Source of the DNA: JANJTY01 sp038257155
GTDB taxonomy: Bacteria; Pseudomonadota; Gammaproteobacteria; Xanthomonadales; Xanthomonadaceae
Length of the DNA: 64,000 nucleotides
Assembly: GCA_038257155.1 (NCBI GenBank)
Contig: JBBSJP010000003.1
Location: 149,433-213,432, forward strand
Direction: 5' to 3'
This document shows, in pieces, positions 8,057-17,356 of the stretch; position 1 is the stretch's first letter; each line of letters begins with the position of its first letter. The notes under the pieces are model-generated. The model saw only the letters and a program-made list of their open reading frames with translations. It was not told the DNA's origin and searched no databases. The position numbers and the translations under genes are program-made.

Positions 8057-9847
8057 TCAGCTATCAAAACCATCCGCGTCCAGCGACAGCAGGCTGCTGG
8101 CGCCGGCGCGGATCGCCGCGGCATGCGTGCCGATGCGCGGCAGGATGCGCTGGAAATAGAAGCGCGCGGTATCACGCTTGGCGGCCTTGAACGCGGCCGG
8201 ATGATCGCTGGCTTCGCTAACCGCCACCGCCTTCGCCCACCAGTAAGCCAGCGCGATGTAGCCCGAATAGAACAGGTAGTCGTAGGCTGCAGCGCCGATC
8301 TCGTCGGGATTGGCGGCCGACTTCTGCCCCACTTCCATGGTCAGCGCCTGCCAGTCCTGGGTGTATTGCGCCAGCGGTGCGATGAACTCGGACAGCGCCT
8401 GCTTCTTCAGCTCGGCATTGCAGAACTCGACGATCATGCCGAGGAAGCGGCGCAGGCCAGCGCCCTGCTGCAGCATGATCTTGCGGCCCAGCAGGTCGAG
8501 TGCCTGGATGCCGGTGGTGCCTTCGTAAATCGTGGTGATGCGCGCGTCGCGTGCCAGTTGCTCCATGCCCCACTCGCGCACGTATCCGTGGCCGCCGAAA
8601 ACCTGCAGTGCGTGGTAGGTGCACTCCACGCTCCACTCGGTCAGGCAGGCCTTGACGATCGGGGTGAGAAAGCTGAGCAGTTCGTCGGCGGCCTTGCGCT
8701 CCTCGGCATCCTTGCTGTGCTCAATGGTGTCCACCAGGGTGCCTGCGTGGTAGGCCAGCAAACGACTGCCCTCGCCGAGCGCTTTGCAGGTCAGCAACAT
8801 GCGGCGCACATCCGGATGCACGATGATCGGATCGGCGGGCTTCTCAGGAAACTTGGCGCCCGACAGGGCGCGCATCTGCAGACGATCACGCGCGTAGCGC
8901 AGCGCATTCTGGTAAGCGCGGTCGATCAGGCCCAGACCCTGGATGCCCACCGCCAGGCGCGCGGTATTCATCATGGTGAACATCGCATTCAAGCCCTTGT
9001 TCGGCTGGCCGATCAGCCAGCCCTGCGCGCCATCGAAGTTCATCACGCAGGTGGCCGAGCCGTGGATGCCCATCTTGTGCTCGATCGAGCCGCAGGCCAC
9101 CGCATTGCGCTCGCCCATCACGCCGTCCTTGCCGACCTTCATCTTCGGCACGATGAACAGCGAGATGCCCTTTGTGCCGGCAGGTGCATCCGGCAGGCGC
9201 GCCAGCACCAGGTGCACGATGTTCTCGGTCAGGTCGTGTTCGCCGGCCGTGATGAAGATCTTGGTGCCGGAAATGGCGAAGCTGCCGTCGGCATTCGGTA
9301 CGGCGCGGGTCTTGAGCAGGCCAAGATCGGTGCCGCAGTGCGCTTCGGTGAGGCACATGGTGCCGGTCCAGCGGCCATCGACGATCGGCTTGAGAAACGC
9401 TTCCTGCTGCCAGGGCTCGCCATGGTGCTTGAGCGCCTCGGTGGCGCCATGCGAGAGCAATGGATAATTGCCCCAGGCCAGGTTGGCGGCGTCGATCATT
9501 TCCTTCAGCACCACACCGAGCGAATCGGGCAGCCCCTGTCCGCCATACGCTTCGGAGGCCGTGATGCCTGACCAACCACCGTCGACGAACTGCGTATAGG
9601 CCTGCTTGAAGCCCGGCGGACTGGTGACCGCGCCCGTGGCCTTGTCGAAACCGCAGCCCTGCTGATCGCCAACCGCGTTGAGCGGCGCCAGCACCTGCTC
9701 GTTGAACTTGGCGCCTTCCTCCAGCACCGCGTCCAGCACGTCACGCTGGGCCGACTCGATGCCCAGGCGCTGGTAAAGCGCTTCGGCCTCGATCACCTCG
9801 AAAAGGGCGAACTTCATGTCGCGCAGCGGTGCGGTGTAGTTGTTCAT
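8057..9847 (-). CDS. Acyl-CoA dehydrogenase with extended C-terminal domain
   Basis: A flavin-dependent acyl-CoA dehydrogenase of the roughly 600-residue subgroup (related to the methylmercaptopropionyl-CoA dehydrogenase branch), expected to form trans-2-enoyl-CoA from an acyl-CoA. The ATG at 9847 (MNNYTAPLRDMKFALFEVIE) gives 596 residues; the open frame continues 140 codons upstream but that part is unconserved. FAD/substrate signatures are GTMCLTEAHCGTDLGLLKTR and the C-terminal QVFGGHGYVREWGMEQLARD with RITTIYEGTTGIQALDL. The actual substrate cannot be told from sequence. Confidence 0.92.
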   Translation of the reverse strand: MNNYTAPLRDMKFALFEVIEAEALYQRLGIESAQRDVLDAVLEEGAKFNEQVLAPLNAVGDQQGCGFDKATGAVTSPPGFKQAYTQFVDGGWSGITASEAYGGQGLPDSLGVVLKEMIDAANLAWGNYPLLSHGATEALKHHGEPWQQEAFLKPIVDGRWTGTMCLTEAHCGTDLGLLKTRAVPNADGSFAISGTKIFITAGEHDLTENIVHLVLARLPDAPAGTKGISLFIVPKMKVGKDGVMGERNAVACGSIEHKMGIHGSATCVMNFDGAQGWLIGQPNKGLNAMFTMMNTARLAVGIQGLGLIDRAYQNALRYARDRLQMRALSGAKFPEKPADPIIVHPDVRRMLLTCKALGEGSRLLAYHAGTLVDTIEHSKDAEERKAADELLSFLTPIVKACLTEWSVECTYHALQVFGGHGYVREWGMEQLARDARITTIYEGTTGIQALDLLGRKIMLQQGAGLRRFLGMIVEFCNAELKKQALSEFIAPLAQYTQDWQALTMEVGQKSAANPDEIGAAAYDYLFYSGYIALAYWWAKAVAVSEASDHPAAFKAAKRDTARFYFQRILPRIGTHAAAIRAGASSLLSLDADGFDS

Positions 9848-10112
9848 CGGGGCTCCTGCTGATTTGGCGTTGCACCGTCGTCCGGGCCGAAACAACGTGG
9901 CGAACGAAACCCGCCACAGGCCCACCATGCGGTACCGGATGGTAGGTCGGGAAGGATAGCAGTCCGATGGGTGAGCGTGCAGTAAACCGATGCGTGTGCG
10001 AAGCGTGAGGAAGCGTCTGTTGTCTCGCCGACGGACAGCAGGCTGAAGACTCATCAGCACTGCGCGTCGGCCATCCTTGGCCGGCGCAAGCTCGCGCGCA
10101 TGCAGCACATAG

Positions 10113-13100
10113 CTATTCGCAGGTTTCGTGAACCGGCGGACCGGATTCGCCGGCTTCGAATCCCGCATAGAAGATCGCATCCGGGTCGTAGCCGGGGAAC
10201 GCGCTCGATGGCACGCAGACACAGGCACTGGCGGTGTACGCGCCACGCACTGTGGTGCCGTCCACATCGTAGAGGCCGGCGAGCCGGTACAGCCAGGTTC
10301 CGGCCGCAGGAGCCTGTTGCGCGCTCAGCGTGGGATTGGCCGGCACGTCGCCGATGGCGACGAAGTCGTTGCTGCTGACGCGCACCTCATCCACGTACCA
10401 GCCTTCACCGGCAATCAACATGTCACTGCTCAGGTTGAAACGGATGCCAAGGTCCTGGCCAACCAGCGAGGAGATGTCGTAGTTCAGTGTGCCGCTGAAA
10501 TCGCCGGAGCGTCGGTCGACCGGCTGGTAAGCGCCGCCATTGCCGTTGACCAGTACGTTGGCGAAATCGAATTCGGCTTCGGTCGCGATACGGGTTTTCA
10601 GGCTCAGGTCGGCGCCGGAGGCTTCGGTGGGCAGGGTGATGGCGCTGATCAGGTCGAGCGATTCGCTTTGCTCGACGAGATTGGGCACGAAATAGGCCGG
10701 CGCGCCGCTGTCGGGATTGACCGCGGAACTCCACTGCGCAGACCCTGACCAGAGGCTGTTGGCGCCGCCGGCCAGTGGCTCGCTGGCGTCGTCGAAGAAC
10801 AGCTCGGTCTGGAAGCTGCCGCGCTGCAGGCGGTAAGCGATCGGATCAAGCGAGCCACCACCCGTCGAGGTGTAGCTCCATTCCAGGCCGAACATGTTGT
10901 CCGGCGCGACTGGGCAACCTGCCGTGTTGGGCGGATCGGCCTCGACGATCTGCGGATCGTCGGGCTGTCCCAGCGCCGGCACCGGAAACGACATGGCGCG
11001 ATACAGGAAGGGCATGCGCAGGCGCTGGCTGTTGCCAACGTGGTCGGCGCTGACAAACCAGGTGATCAGGCTGTTGGCGGCCAGGCCACCATTGCCTTGC
11101 ACGCCAATCTGCACGCGGAACGAGGCGCTGCCGTTCGGCGGAACCGTGATCTGGGCAATTTCAATGTCGCCGACCAGCGGCAGGAAGCGGATCGCCACCG
11201 AGGCGTGATCGGCGAGGGCATCGTTCTGAGTGGAGAGCAGCCAGATGCCGTGGCCCTCGCCGTCGATGTCTTCAATGGTGACGACACGCTCGCGCAGCAA
11301 CTCGCGATCCGCACCGATGACTTCGACTTCGCCAAAGCTGGCGGTCGGCAGCGGCACGATCGCATTGCCTTCCGCATCCACCGGCACTGGCAGGTCGCCA
11401 CCGGGCGCGGTGAACTCGTTGGGCAGTTCGTCGAACAGGACGGTGGGTGAGGTCATGATGGCGTGCGATCGCAGCGCGGCATCGACATCGACCATGCCGG
11501 CGCCGGCATCGTGGATGGTGTAGCTCAACGCGGGTGCATCGGGATCAGGCTCGCCCGATCCGGTGCGCAGGGATGTGGCCGTGTTGGTGAGCAGGGCGCG
11601 GACCAGGGTCTGGGCACGGAAGCGTTTGGCGCGGTAGTCCGGGTCGCCCAGATCGATGCTGTCGTAACCGAGCGCGCGCACACGCTGCCTGACCAGGGTG
11701 GCGGCGCCGGCGACGTGCGGCGAGGCCATGCTGGTGCCACTGGCCGTGGTGTAGCCACTGGGGTTTGCCATGCCGATGCCGGTATCGACATTGCCGGTTG
11801 GCGTGGTGGCGGCGAGGATTGCCTGGCCAAGGCCGGCCAGATCGGGCTTTATGGTGCGATAGCCGCCATTGGCATGCGAGTTCGGCCCGCGCGAAGAGAA
11901 GCTCGACACGTCGCCGGTGAATGCCTCGATCGCGACCGAATCGCGCACCCGCAGGGCGAGACGTGAAACGCTGCCGTGAGCGGGGCTGCCTGCGCTCAAC
12001 ATGAGGCCCTTCAGGTACGCGCCGTCGTCGGGCGAGATGGTGAACACTGGTACATCGTTCAGCACCGCCACCGCCGTGGCGCTGGTGGTTTCACTGATCA
12101 GCAGGATTACGCTCGGGCTGAGCGCGGCGACCGGATTGATGATCTGGGCAAAGGTTCCGGTCCCGCCTTCCAGCACTGCAATGCGGCCGGTCACCTGCGT
12201 GGGTACGGTGGGCTCATCGCGGTCCACCAGCACGTAATGCGCCGAGATCGAACCACCCGGCAGCTCACCGCCGCCAGCGACGCCGAAACTCTTGATGCCG
12301 GCGCGTTCGCCCAGCGCAATCTGGTTGGCCTCTGAATCAGTGCCGGACTCGGCCGAGGGCGCTGCCGCGACGCAACCCGTGGCGCTGTCTGCGCAATCAT
12401 CGGCACCGGTTTCACCAACGGCCAGCACGTCGCTGCCAGAGGTAGATCCCGGATCCAGCACGGAAGCCACGCAGATCACCATGCCGCCAACGCAGGGCGC
12501 ACCGACACTGCTCGCACCCGGCCCGTCATTACCTGCCGCAGCCACGACGACCACACCGCTGGCCAGCACCGCACTGTTCGACACGCGCGCGCTGGGTGAC
12601 GCCGGATCATTGCCACCACCAAGCGACATGTTGATTACATCGGCGACGGGCTTGGGCGTGGCCAGCGGAATGCTGCCGCCATCGCCTGTACCGGTCAGCA
12701 CCACTGGCGACACGGCGTCCTCGATCGCCAGTTCGATATCGCCCGGGCAGTTGCCGCTGGCGGCGCACACCGGCCAACCCATCAGTTGCACCTGCGGCGC
12801 CACGCCATGCATGGCCACGCCGCCGGGCGTCGGGCCGAAGGGCGCGCCGAGGCTGGGCGTTACGCTGGGTGTGTCGCCGTCCACCACGTAGCCACCCGCG
12901 GTGCTGGAGACATGCGTGCCGTGGCCGTGGTCGTCGAGGGTTGTGGCGCCGCCCAGGTTGTACCAGTACCGCACCTTGGCGTTTTCGCTCGTGTCGGAGA
13001 CAGGCGGACGCTGCGGAAGCGGCGTGCTGCTGCCGGAACCGCCCAGCATCGGGTGTTCGTAGTCCATGCCGGAGTCGATCACGCCAAGCAGGATGCCCTG

Positions 13101-13751
13101 GCCCTCGTATCCATCGATCGGAACGAGTGCAGGGCCGTTGCCGTTGTCGCCCGAGGCGCCGAGTTCCTCGGTGGCTCCGTAGACTGCCGCGCGCCGCAAT
13201 TCCCGCGTAGGCTGACTGCCGAGCATGTAATCGACCGAGTGGTTCAGCATCAGCCGGGTTGGCGCGATGGGTGAGGCCGCGCGCACGCCGGGCAGGGTGC
13301 GCAGCTCGGCGACGCGCGATTCGGGAACGAAGGCGACGAAGCCATTCATCAGGTGGCTGAAGCGATAGTCGATGCGATGCGCCTTGCCGGCGGTTCGAAC
13401 CATCTTGCTGCGCAGCAGGATCGGAAAATGGCGCTTGCCGAGTGCGGCGAGGAAGTCATCCTGTTCAATACGCAGGCGCCCGTGATGCGCGTGAGCGAGG
13501 CCTTGCTTGGCTTCGCGGGTCAGCATCGACTTGCCCGCGACGGCCGAGAACCCAGGCGTGCCGTTCAGTTCGATCAGCACGGGCACGAGCGGTTCGCCGA
13601 CCTGCTTGGCAAAGTCCGAAACACCTTCGGCGAGACTGTCGATGGCCTGTTCGGGACCGATACGCAGAGGCTCGCCTGCGCTCGAAGTGCTTGCATGGGC
13701 CAAGGGGCAGGCAAGTGCGAATGCGATAGCGGCGGCAATGGGACGGTACAT
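10113..13751 (-). CDS. Secreted subtilisin-like (S8) serine peptidase with PA insert
   Basis: A 1212-residue exported protease. MYRPIAAAIAFALACPLAHA is a Sec signal peptide; an inhibitor-type propeptide follows (about residues 45-165). The S8 triad is Asp226 (GVIDSG), His277 (GHGTHV) and Ser674 (SGTSMASPHVAGA). The long gap between His and Ser holds a PA-type insert ending LNDVPVFTISPDDG. Beta-rich C-terminal domains follow, and the end DAIFYAGFEAGE resembles a short C-terminal tail often seen on secreted proteins of Xanthomonadales. ATG 13751 is chosen because it starts the signal peptide. It is divergent from the trypsin-like protease gene. Confidence 0.9.
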   Translation of the reverse strand: MYRPIAAAIAFALACPLAHASTSSAGEPLRIGPEQAIDSLAEGVSDFAKQVGEPLVPVLIELNGTPGFSAVAGKSMLTREAKQGLAHAHHGRLRIEQDDFLAALGKRHFPILLRSKMVRTAGKAHRIDYRFSHLMNGFVAFVPESRVAELRTLPGVRAASPIAPTRLMLNHSVDYMLGSQPTRELRRAAVYGATEELGASGDNGNGPALVPIDGYEGQGILLGVIDSGMDYEHPMLGGSGSSTPLPQRPPVSDTSENAKVRYWYNLGGATTLDDHGHGTHVSSTAGGYVVDGDTPSVTPSLGAPFGPTPGGVAMHGVAPQVQLMGWPVCAASGNCPGDIELAIEDAVSPVVLTGTGDGGSIPLATPKPVADVINMSLGGGNDPASPSARVSNSAVLASGVVVVAAAGNDGPGASSVGAPCVGGMVICVASVLDPGSTSGSDVLAVGETGADDCADSATGCVAAAPSAESGTDSEANQIALGERAGIKSFGVAGGGELPGGSISAHYVLVDRDEPTVPTQVTGRIAVLEGGTGTFAQIINPVAALSPSVILLISETTSATAVAVLNDVPVFTISPDDGAYLKGLMLSAGSPAHGSVSRLALRVRDSVAIEAFTGDVSSFSSRGPNSHANGGYRTIKPDLAGLGQAILAATTPTGNVDTGIGMANPSGYTTASGTSMASPHVAGAATLVRQRVRALGYDSIDLGDPDYRAKRFRAQTLVRALLTNTATSLRTGSGEPDPDAPALSYTIHDAGAGMVDVDAALRSHAIMTSPTVLFDELPNEFTAPGGDLPVPVDAEGNAIVPLPTASFGEVEVIGADRELLRERVVTIEDIDGEGHGIWLLSTQNDALADHASVAIRFLPLVGDIEIAQITVPPNGSASFRVQIGVQGNGGLAANSLITWFVSADHVGNSQRLRMPFLYRAMSFPVPALGQPDDPQIVEADPPNTAGCPVAPDNMFGLEWSYTSTGGGSLDPIAYRLQRGSFQTELFFDDASEPLAGGANSLWSGSAQWSSAVNPDSGAPAYFVPNLVEQSESLDLISAITLPTEASGADLSLKTRIATEAEFDFANVLVNGNGGAYQPVDRRSGDFSGTLNYDISSLVGQDLGIRFNLSSDMLIAGEGWYVDEVRVSSNDFVAIGDVPANPTLSAQQAPAAGTWLYRLAGLYDVDGTTVRGAYTASACVCVPSSAFPGYDPDAIFYAGFEAGESGPPVHETCE

Positions 13752-14148
13752 GGCGGCACCTCGTTGCAGAATCTTCGGACGCCGGCGCGGCGCCTGCCCC
13801 AAGCTTGCGCAGTTGTGCATGCGCGATGTACCCGGAGCATCCCCCAGGGCACGCAGGGGAAAACCCTCAGCGCAAGCAATTTCCCAGATGCATCCGCGGC
13901 TTGCACGATGGTTTCGCGTGCAACCAATTTGTCGGGTGTTGAGTGATTGACGCGCTGCTGGCGCGTTGCTAGCGTCCGCTGGCTTTCGCGCGGGGGACGC
14001 GGCGAAAGTCTCCGATTCGCTCGAACTCGCAGGGGAATTCCCGCGCGCGCGGGAAAGGGCGGTTTCGTGTCCGGCGAGGAATCCGGAACGAGGGCGAACG
14101 GGGAAGGGACGGCCGGTCCGGTATTTCTCTTCTTCGAGGTCCACTACC
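13752..14148. promoter_or_regulatory. Divergent control region between two secreted proteases
   Basis: This 397-bp region separates the divergent protease genes and has no gene of its own. A possible promoter reading right is TTGACG (13947-13952), 17 bp, TAGCGT (13970-13975). An inverted repeat ACGCGC-N5-GCGCGT (13950-13966) overlaps the spacer and could be a regulator site. This is inference from a single match; the -10 box is weak. Confidence 0.3.
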
Positions 14149-15852
14149 GTGCAAATGCGCAAGTTGCTGTGCCATTCCGCCGCCCCGCTCGGGGCTGCAT
14201 TGCTGCTGAGTCTTTCCCCGCTCTCCCTGGCCGTCGCCAAGTCCGTTGATGAATCGATGTATCGCCTCGGCGATGCCGTGGTGCTGCCTTCACCCGATCT
14301 GGCCAAGCTGCAGATGGAAGATGCCAAGGACATCGGCGGCCCATACCGCTACGGCATCCAGATTCCCGTCGAAAAGCTGACACTCGACGCGGACAGCTTC
14401 GGCAAGTGGCAGGCTGGCAGGGACGGCCTCATGCATTGGCACGGTGAGATCATCTCGCCCGGTGCAAAATCGCTGGACTTCCACTTCTCGCGCCTGGCAC
14501 TTCCCAAGGGCGCCACGTTGACCCTGCGCGGCGAGGGCAAAGGCAACGAGCGGCTGATCGAATCGCACGAAGTGAACGACAAGTCGTTCTGGTCGCCCTA
14601 TGTCCAGGGCGAGCGCGCCCGCATCGAAATCACCGTTGATGCAGGTGCGATGCACGAGGTCGAGCTTGAGCTGGGCTCGGTGACGCATGGCTATCGCGGC
14701 CTGTTCGAGAATGCCGATGCGGGTGAGAAGTCGGGCTCCTGCAACGTCGATGTGGCCTGCAACCAGGGCAACGACTGGCACGACCAGATGCGTTCCGTCG
14801 GCCAGTACACCTTCAGCAAGAGCGGCAGTTCGTACGTCTGCACCGGCACCTTGATTGCCAACACCGGCGTCACCGCTACACCGTATTTTCTGACCGCAAA
14901 CCATTGCCTCAATACCCAAACGGTAGCCAGCACGGTCGTCGTGTACTGGAACTATCAGGGCGCCCAATGTCGTGCGCCGGGTTCTTCGGCAAGCGGCAGT
15001 GCATTGGCCAAGTCCCTGGCCAGCCACAGCCAATCCGGATCCACCCTGCGCGCCAGTCACGCCACCAGCGACATGACCCTGCTGCAGCTCTCTTCTAGTG
15101 TGCCAGCGGCCGCTGCCCCGTACTTTTCAGGCTGGAGCCGCAGCACGACGGCACCGACGTCGGCGCGCGGCATCCATCATCCGGCCGGACACGAGAAGCG
15201 CATTTCGATCGACAACAACTCGCTGACAACTTCGGGATACCTCGGCGCCTCCGGCAGCTCGCACTGGCGGGTTGGCAACTGGGAAGTCGGTACCACCGAG
15301 GGCGGTTCGTCCGGCTCCGGCCTGTGGAACCAGAGCAAGCTGCTGGTCGGACAGCTGCATGGCGGTTATGCGGCCTGTGGCAATACGCGCGAGGACTACT
15401 ACGGCCGCCTTTCAGTGTCCTGGACCGGCGGTGGCACCAGTGCCACACGCCTGTCCAACTGGCTTGATCCGGGCGGCACCGGTGCTACCACGCGCAGCGG
15501 CTACGCGCTGTCGAGCTTCTACCAGAACATCACCAACATCACGATCGGTGACAACGCCACGGTGGAACGCAGCATCAGCATCAGCAACCGCAGCGGCAAT
15601 GCCCCGACTGGCCTGCGTGTCGGCGTGCGCATCAATCACACTTACATCGGCGACCTGAAGGTCGATCTGATCGCTCCGAACGGCACCGTGCACGTGTTGC
15701 ACAACCGCACCGGCGCCGGCGCTGACAACATCTTCCAGACCTACACGGTGAATGCTTCGGCCTCTGCGGCCAACGGCACCTGGAGATTGCGGGTCAACGA
15801 CAACGCCGGTGGCGACACGGGTGTGATCGACGCCTTCAGCCTGCAGTTCTGA
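14149..15852 (+). CDS. Secreted trypsin-like (lysyl endopeptidase-type) peptidase with P domain
   Basis: A 567-residue exported serine protease. After the signal peptide (KLLCHSAAPLGAALLLSLSP) comes a propeptide, then an S1-fold catalytic domain with His252 (LTANHC), Asp308 (TSDMTLLQL) and Ser388 (GGSSGSG), the arrangement of lysyl endopeptidases. The last 105 or so residues form a proprotein-convertase P domain (HTYIGDLKVDLIAPNGT and TWRLRVNDNAGGDTGVIDAF). GTG 14149 is chosen since GAGGT lies 8 bp upstream; ATG 14155 is a possible start two codons later. A strong terminator follows. Confidence 0.88.
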   Translation: MQMRKLLCHSAAPLGAALLLSLSPLSLAVAKSVDESMYRLGDAVVLPSPDLAKLQMEDAKDIGGPYRYGIQIPVEKLTLDADSFGKWQAGRDGLMHWHGEIISPGAKSLDFHFSRLALPKGATLTLRGEGKGNERLIESHEVNDKSFWSPYVQGERARIEITVDAGAMHEVELELGSVTHGYRGLFENADAGEKSGSCNVDVACNQGNDWHDQMRSVGQYTFSKSGSSYVCTGTLIANTGVTATPYFLTANHCLNTQTVASTVVVYWNYQGAQCRAPGSSASGSALAKSLASHSQSGSTLRASHATSDMTLLQLSSSVPAAAAPYFSGWSRSTTAPTSARGIHHPAGHEKRISIDNNSLTTSGYLGASGSSHWRVGNWEVGTTEGGSSGSGLWNQSKLLVGQLHGGYAACGNTREDYYGRLSVSWTGGGTSATRLSNWLDPGGTGATTRSGYALSSFYQNITNITIGDNATVERSISISNRSGNAPTGLRVGVRINHTYIGDLKVDLIAPNGTVHVLHNRTGAGADNIFQTYTVNASASAANGTWRLRVNDNAGGDTGVIDAFSLQF

Positions 15853-15859
15853 CGATGGA

Positions 15860-15886
15860 GCGGGGCGCGGATCTGCCGCGCCCCGC
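15860..15886 (+). terminator. Rho-independent terminator after the trypsin-like protease
   Basis: GCGGGGCGCGG, a five-base loop, then CCGCGCCCCGC and TTTCCC, starting 8 bp past the stop codon. The 11-bp GC stem is perfect; the T run is short. Confidence 0.75.
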
Positions 15887-15904
15887 TTTCCCTGGCGCAG
15901 GCCA

Positions 15905-16555
15905 TCAATCCAGCAATCCCTTGCGCAGCGCGTAGCGAACCAGCTCGGCGGTGTTGCGTACCCCGATCTTGTCGATCACGCGCAGCCGGTGATTCTCGGC
16001 GGTCTTCGGACTGACCTCCAGGCGGCGCGCGATCTCCTTGGTGGTCAGGCCTTCAACGATCAGGTGAAAGACCTCGCGCTCGCGCGGCGTCAGGCTGCCA
16101 TAGGGATCCTGCACGTCGCGATCCGGTCGTTGCAACTGCTCGGCGAGCGCCTTGGCGGCGAACGCGCCAAAGTGCGCACGGCCCGCGTGCAGATCGCGGA
16201 TTGCCTCGATCAATTCAGCAGTGGCGCTGTCCTTGGCCAGGTAGCCCGATGCGCCGGCCCGCACTGCATGCACCACGTATTCCTCTTCCTGATGCATGGT
16301 CACCACCAGTACCCGTGTGGCGGGCAGCGATTCACGCAACCGCCGTACCACTTCGATCCCGCCCAGCCGCGGCATGGAAAGATCAACGATTGCCACGTCG
16401 GGCTGCATCTTCTGCGCCAGTTCGACGGCGACTATGCCGTCGGCTGCCTGCGCCACCACCTGACACACGCCACTGGCATCGAGCGCAGCCACCAGGCTCT
16501 CGCGCACCAGGGTGTGGTCGTCGGCGATCAGGACCCTAATCGGGCGCAGTGACAT
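15905..16555 (-). CDS. LuxR/NarL-family response regulator
   Basis: A 216-residue two-component regulator. The receiver domain (residues 1-120) has the acidic pair in VLIADDH, the phosphoacceptor Asp in VAIVDLSMPRLGG, and the Lys in GYLAKDS. The C-terminal GerE-type helix-turn-helix is LTPREREVFHLIVEGLTTKE with EIARRLEVSPKTAENHR. It is last in the operon FHA-GAF, Ser/Thr kinase, histidine kinase, regulator, 66 bp after the histidine kinase, and is presumably phosphorylated by it. Confidence 0.92.
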   Translation of the reverse strand: MSLRPIRVLIADDHTLVRESLVAALDASGVCQVVAQAADGIVAVELAQKMQPDVAIVDLSMPRLGGIEVVRRLRESLPATRVLVVTMHQEEEYVVHAVRAGASGYLAKDSATAELIEAIRDLHAGRAHFGAFAAKALAEQLQRPDRDVQDPYGSLTPREREVFHLIVEGLTTKEIARRLEVSPKTAENHRLRVIDKIGVRNTAELVRYALRKGLLD

Positions 16556-16621
16556 GGCTGATGTGTTCTGGCGAAAGCTGCCCCAGTGTACTGACTACGG
16601 CCAGTTGTGGCGCCGCCCGCC

Positions 16622-17356
16622 TCAGGCGTGTGCAGGCTCAGCCAACGGCACGACGGCGCGAACCCGGCAGCCGGCACCCGGTTGCGAGTGCAGCTCGAAT
16701 GCACCGCCATAGAGTCTCAGGCGCTCACGCATGCCGCCGATTCCGGTGCCCGGCCGGCGCAGAACCACTTCGGGATCACAGCCAACGCCGTCGTCCCAGA
16801 TGGTCAGATGCAAGGCGCCGGCCTTGTGCATCAGGCGCAGCAGGGCCTGCTGGGCATTGGCGTGCTTTACCACATTGGTTAGCGCCTCCTGCGCCAGACG
16901 GAACACCAGCGTGGCAGTCTCGTTGTCGAGCGTCGGCAGGCCGCCGATCTCGACTTCGATGCTGGGCTTGCCGGCTTCGCCCAGGCTGCGCGCCAGCCAC
17001 TGCAGTGCGGCGTCCAGGCCAAGATCGTCGAGTACCTGGGGGCGCAGCAGGCGCGACAGGTGTCGGGTGTCTTCCAGGGTCTGCATGCACAAGGCCACGG
17101 CGCCGGTCAGTCTTTCGCGACCCGCCGGGTCGAGATGCGACTCGAGCATGGCAAGCTGGTGCTTGAGGGCGGTCAGGTTCTGGCCAATACCGTCATGCAA
17201 TTCGCGTGCGATGCGGCGGCGCTCCTCTTCCTGGATCTGCAGGACTGAACGTGCCAGGCGGCCGAATTCGCCTCGGTTGGACTCGAAACGTCGCAGCAGA
17301 TCGCGGTAACGCGCCTCAAGAGCTTCCAAGTCAGCACTCGGCGTTGGCTTATCCAT
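16622..17356 (-). CDS. Soluble sensor histidine kinase (NarL-partner type)
   Basis: A 244-residue kinase with a coiled-coil N-terminus, a HisKA_3 dimerisation domain carrying the phospho-His in RRIARELHDGIGQNLTALK, and a HATPase domain (N box LAQEALTNVVKHANA, G1 WDDGVGC, G2 GTGIGGMRERL). There is no membrane segment and no sensor domain, so input must come from a partner, plausibly the neighbouring Ser/Thr kinase or FHA protein. ATG 17356 overlaps the end of the kinase gene by 8 bp, so translation is probably coupled. Confidence 0.92.
   Translation of the reverse strand: MDKPTPSADLEALEARYRDLLRRFESNRGEFGRLARSVLQIQEEERRRIARELHDGIGQNLTALKHQLAMLESHLDPAGRERLTGAVALCMQTLEDTRHLSRLLRPQVLDDLGLDAALQWLARSLGEAGKPSIEVEIGGLPTLDNETATLVFRLAQEALTNVVKHANAQQALLRLMHKAGALHLTIWDDGVGCDPEVVLRRPGTGIGGMRERLRLYGGAFELHSQPGAGCRVRAVVPLAEPAHA

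Noticed and set aside
8123..9571. 482-codon plus-strand open frame
   Set aside because: Antisense to the acyl-CoA dehydrogenase gene, whose domains are clear; high GC produces long antisense frames here.
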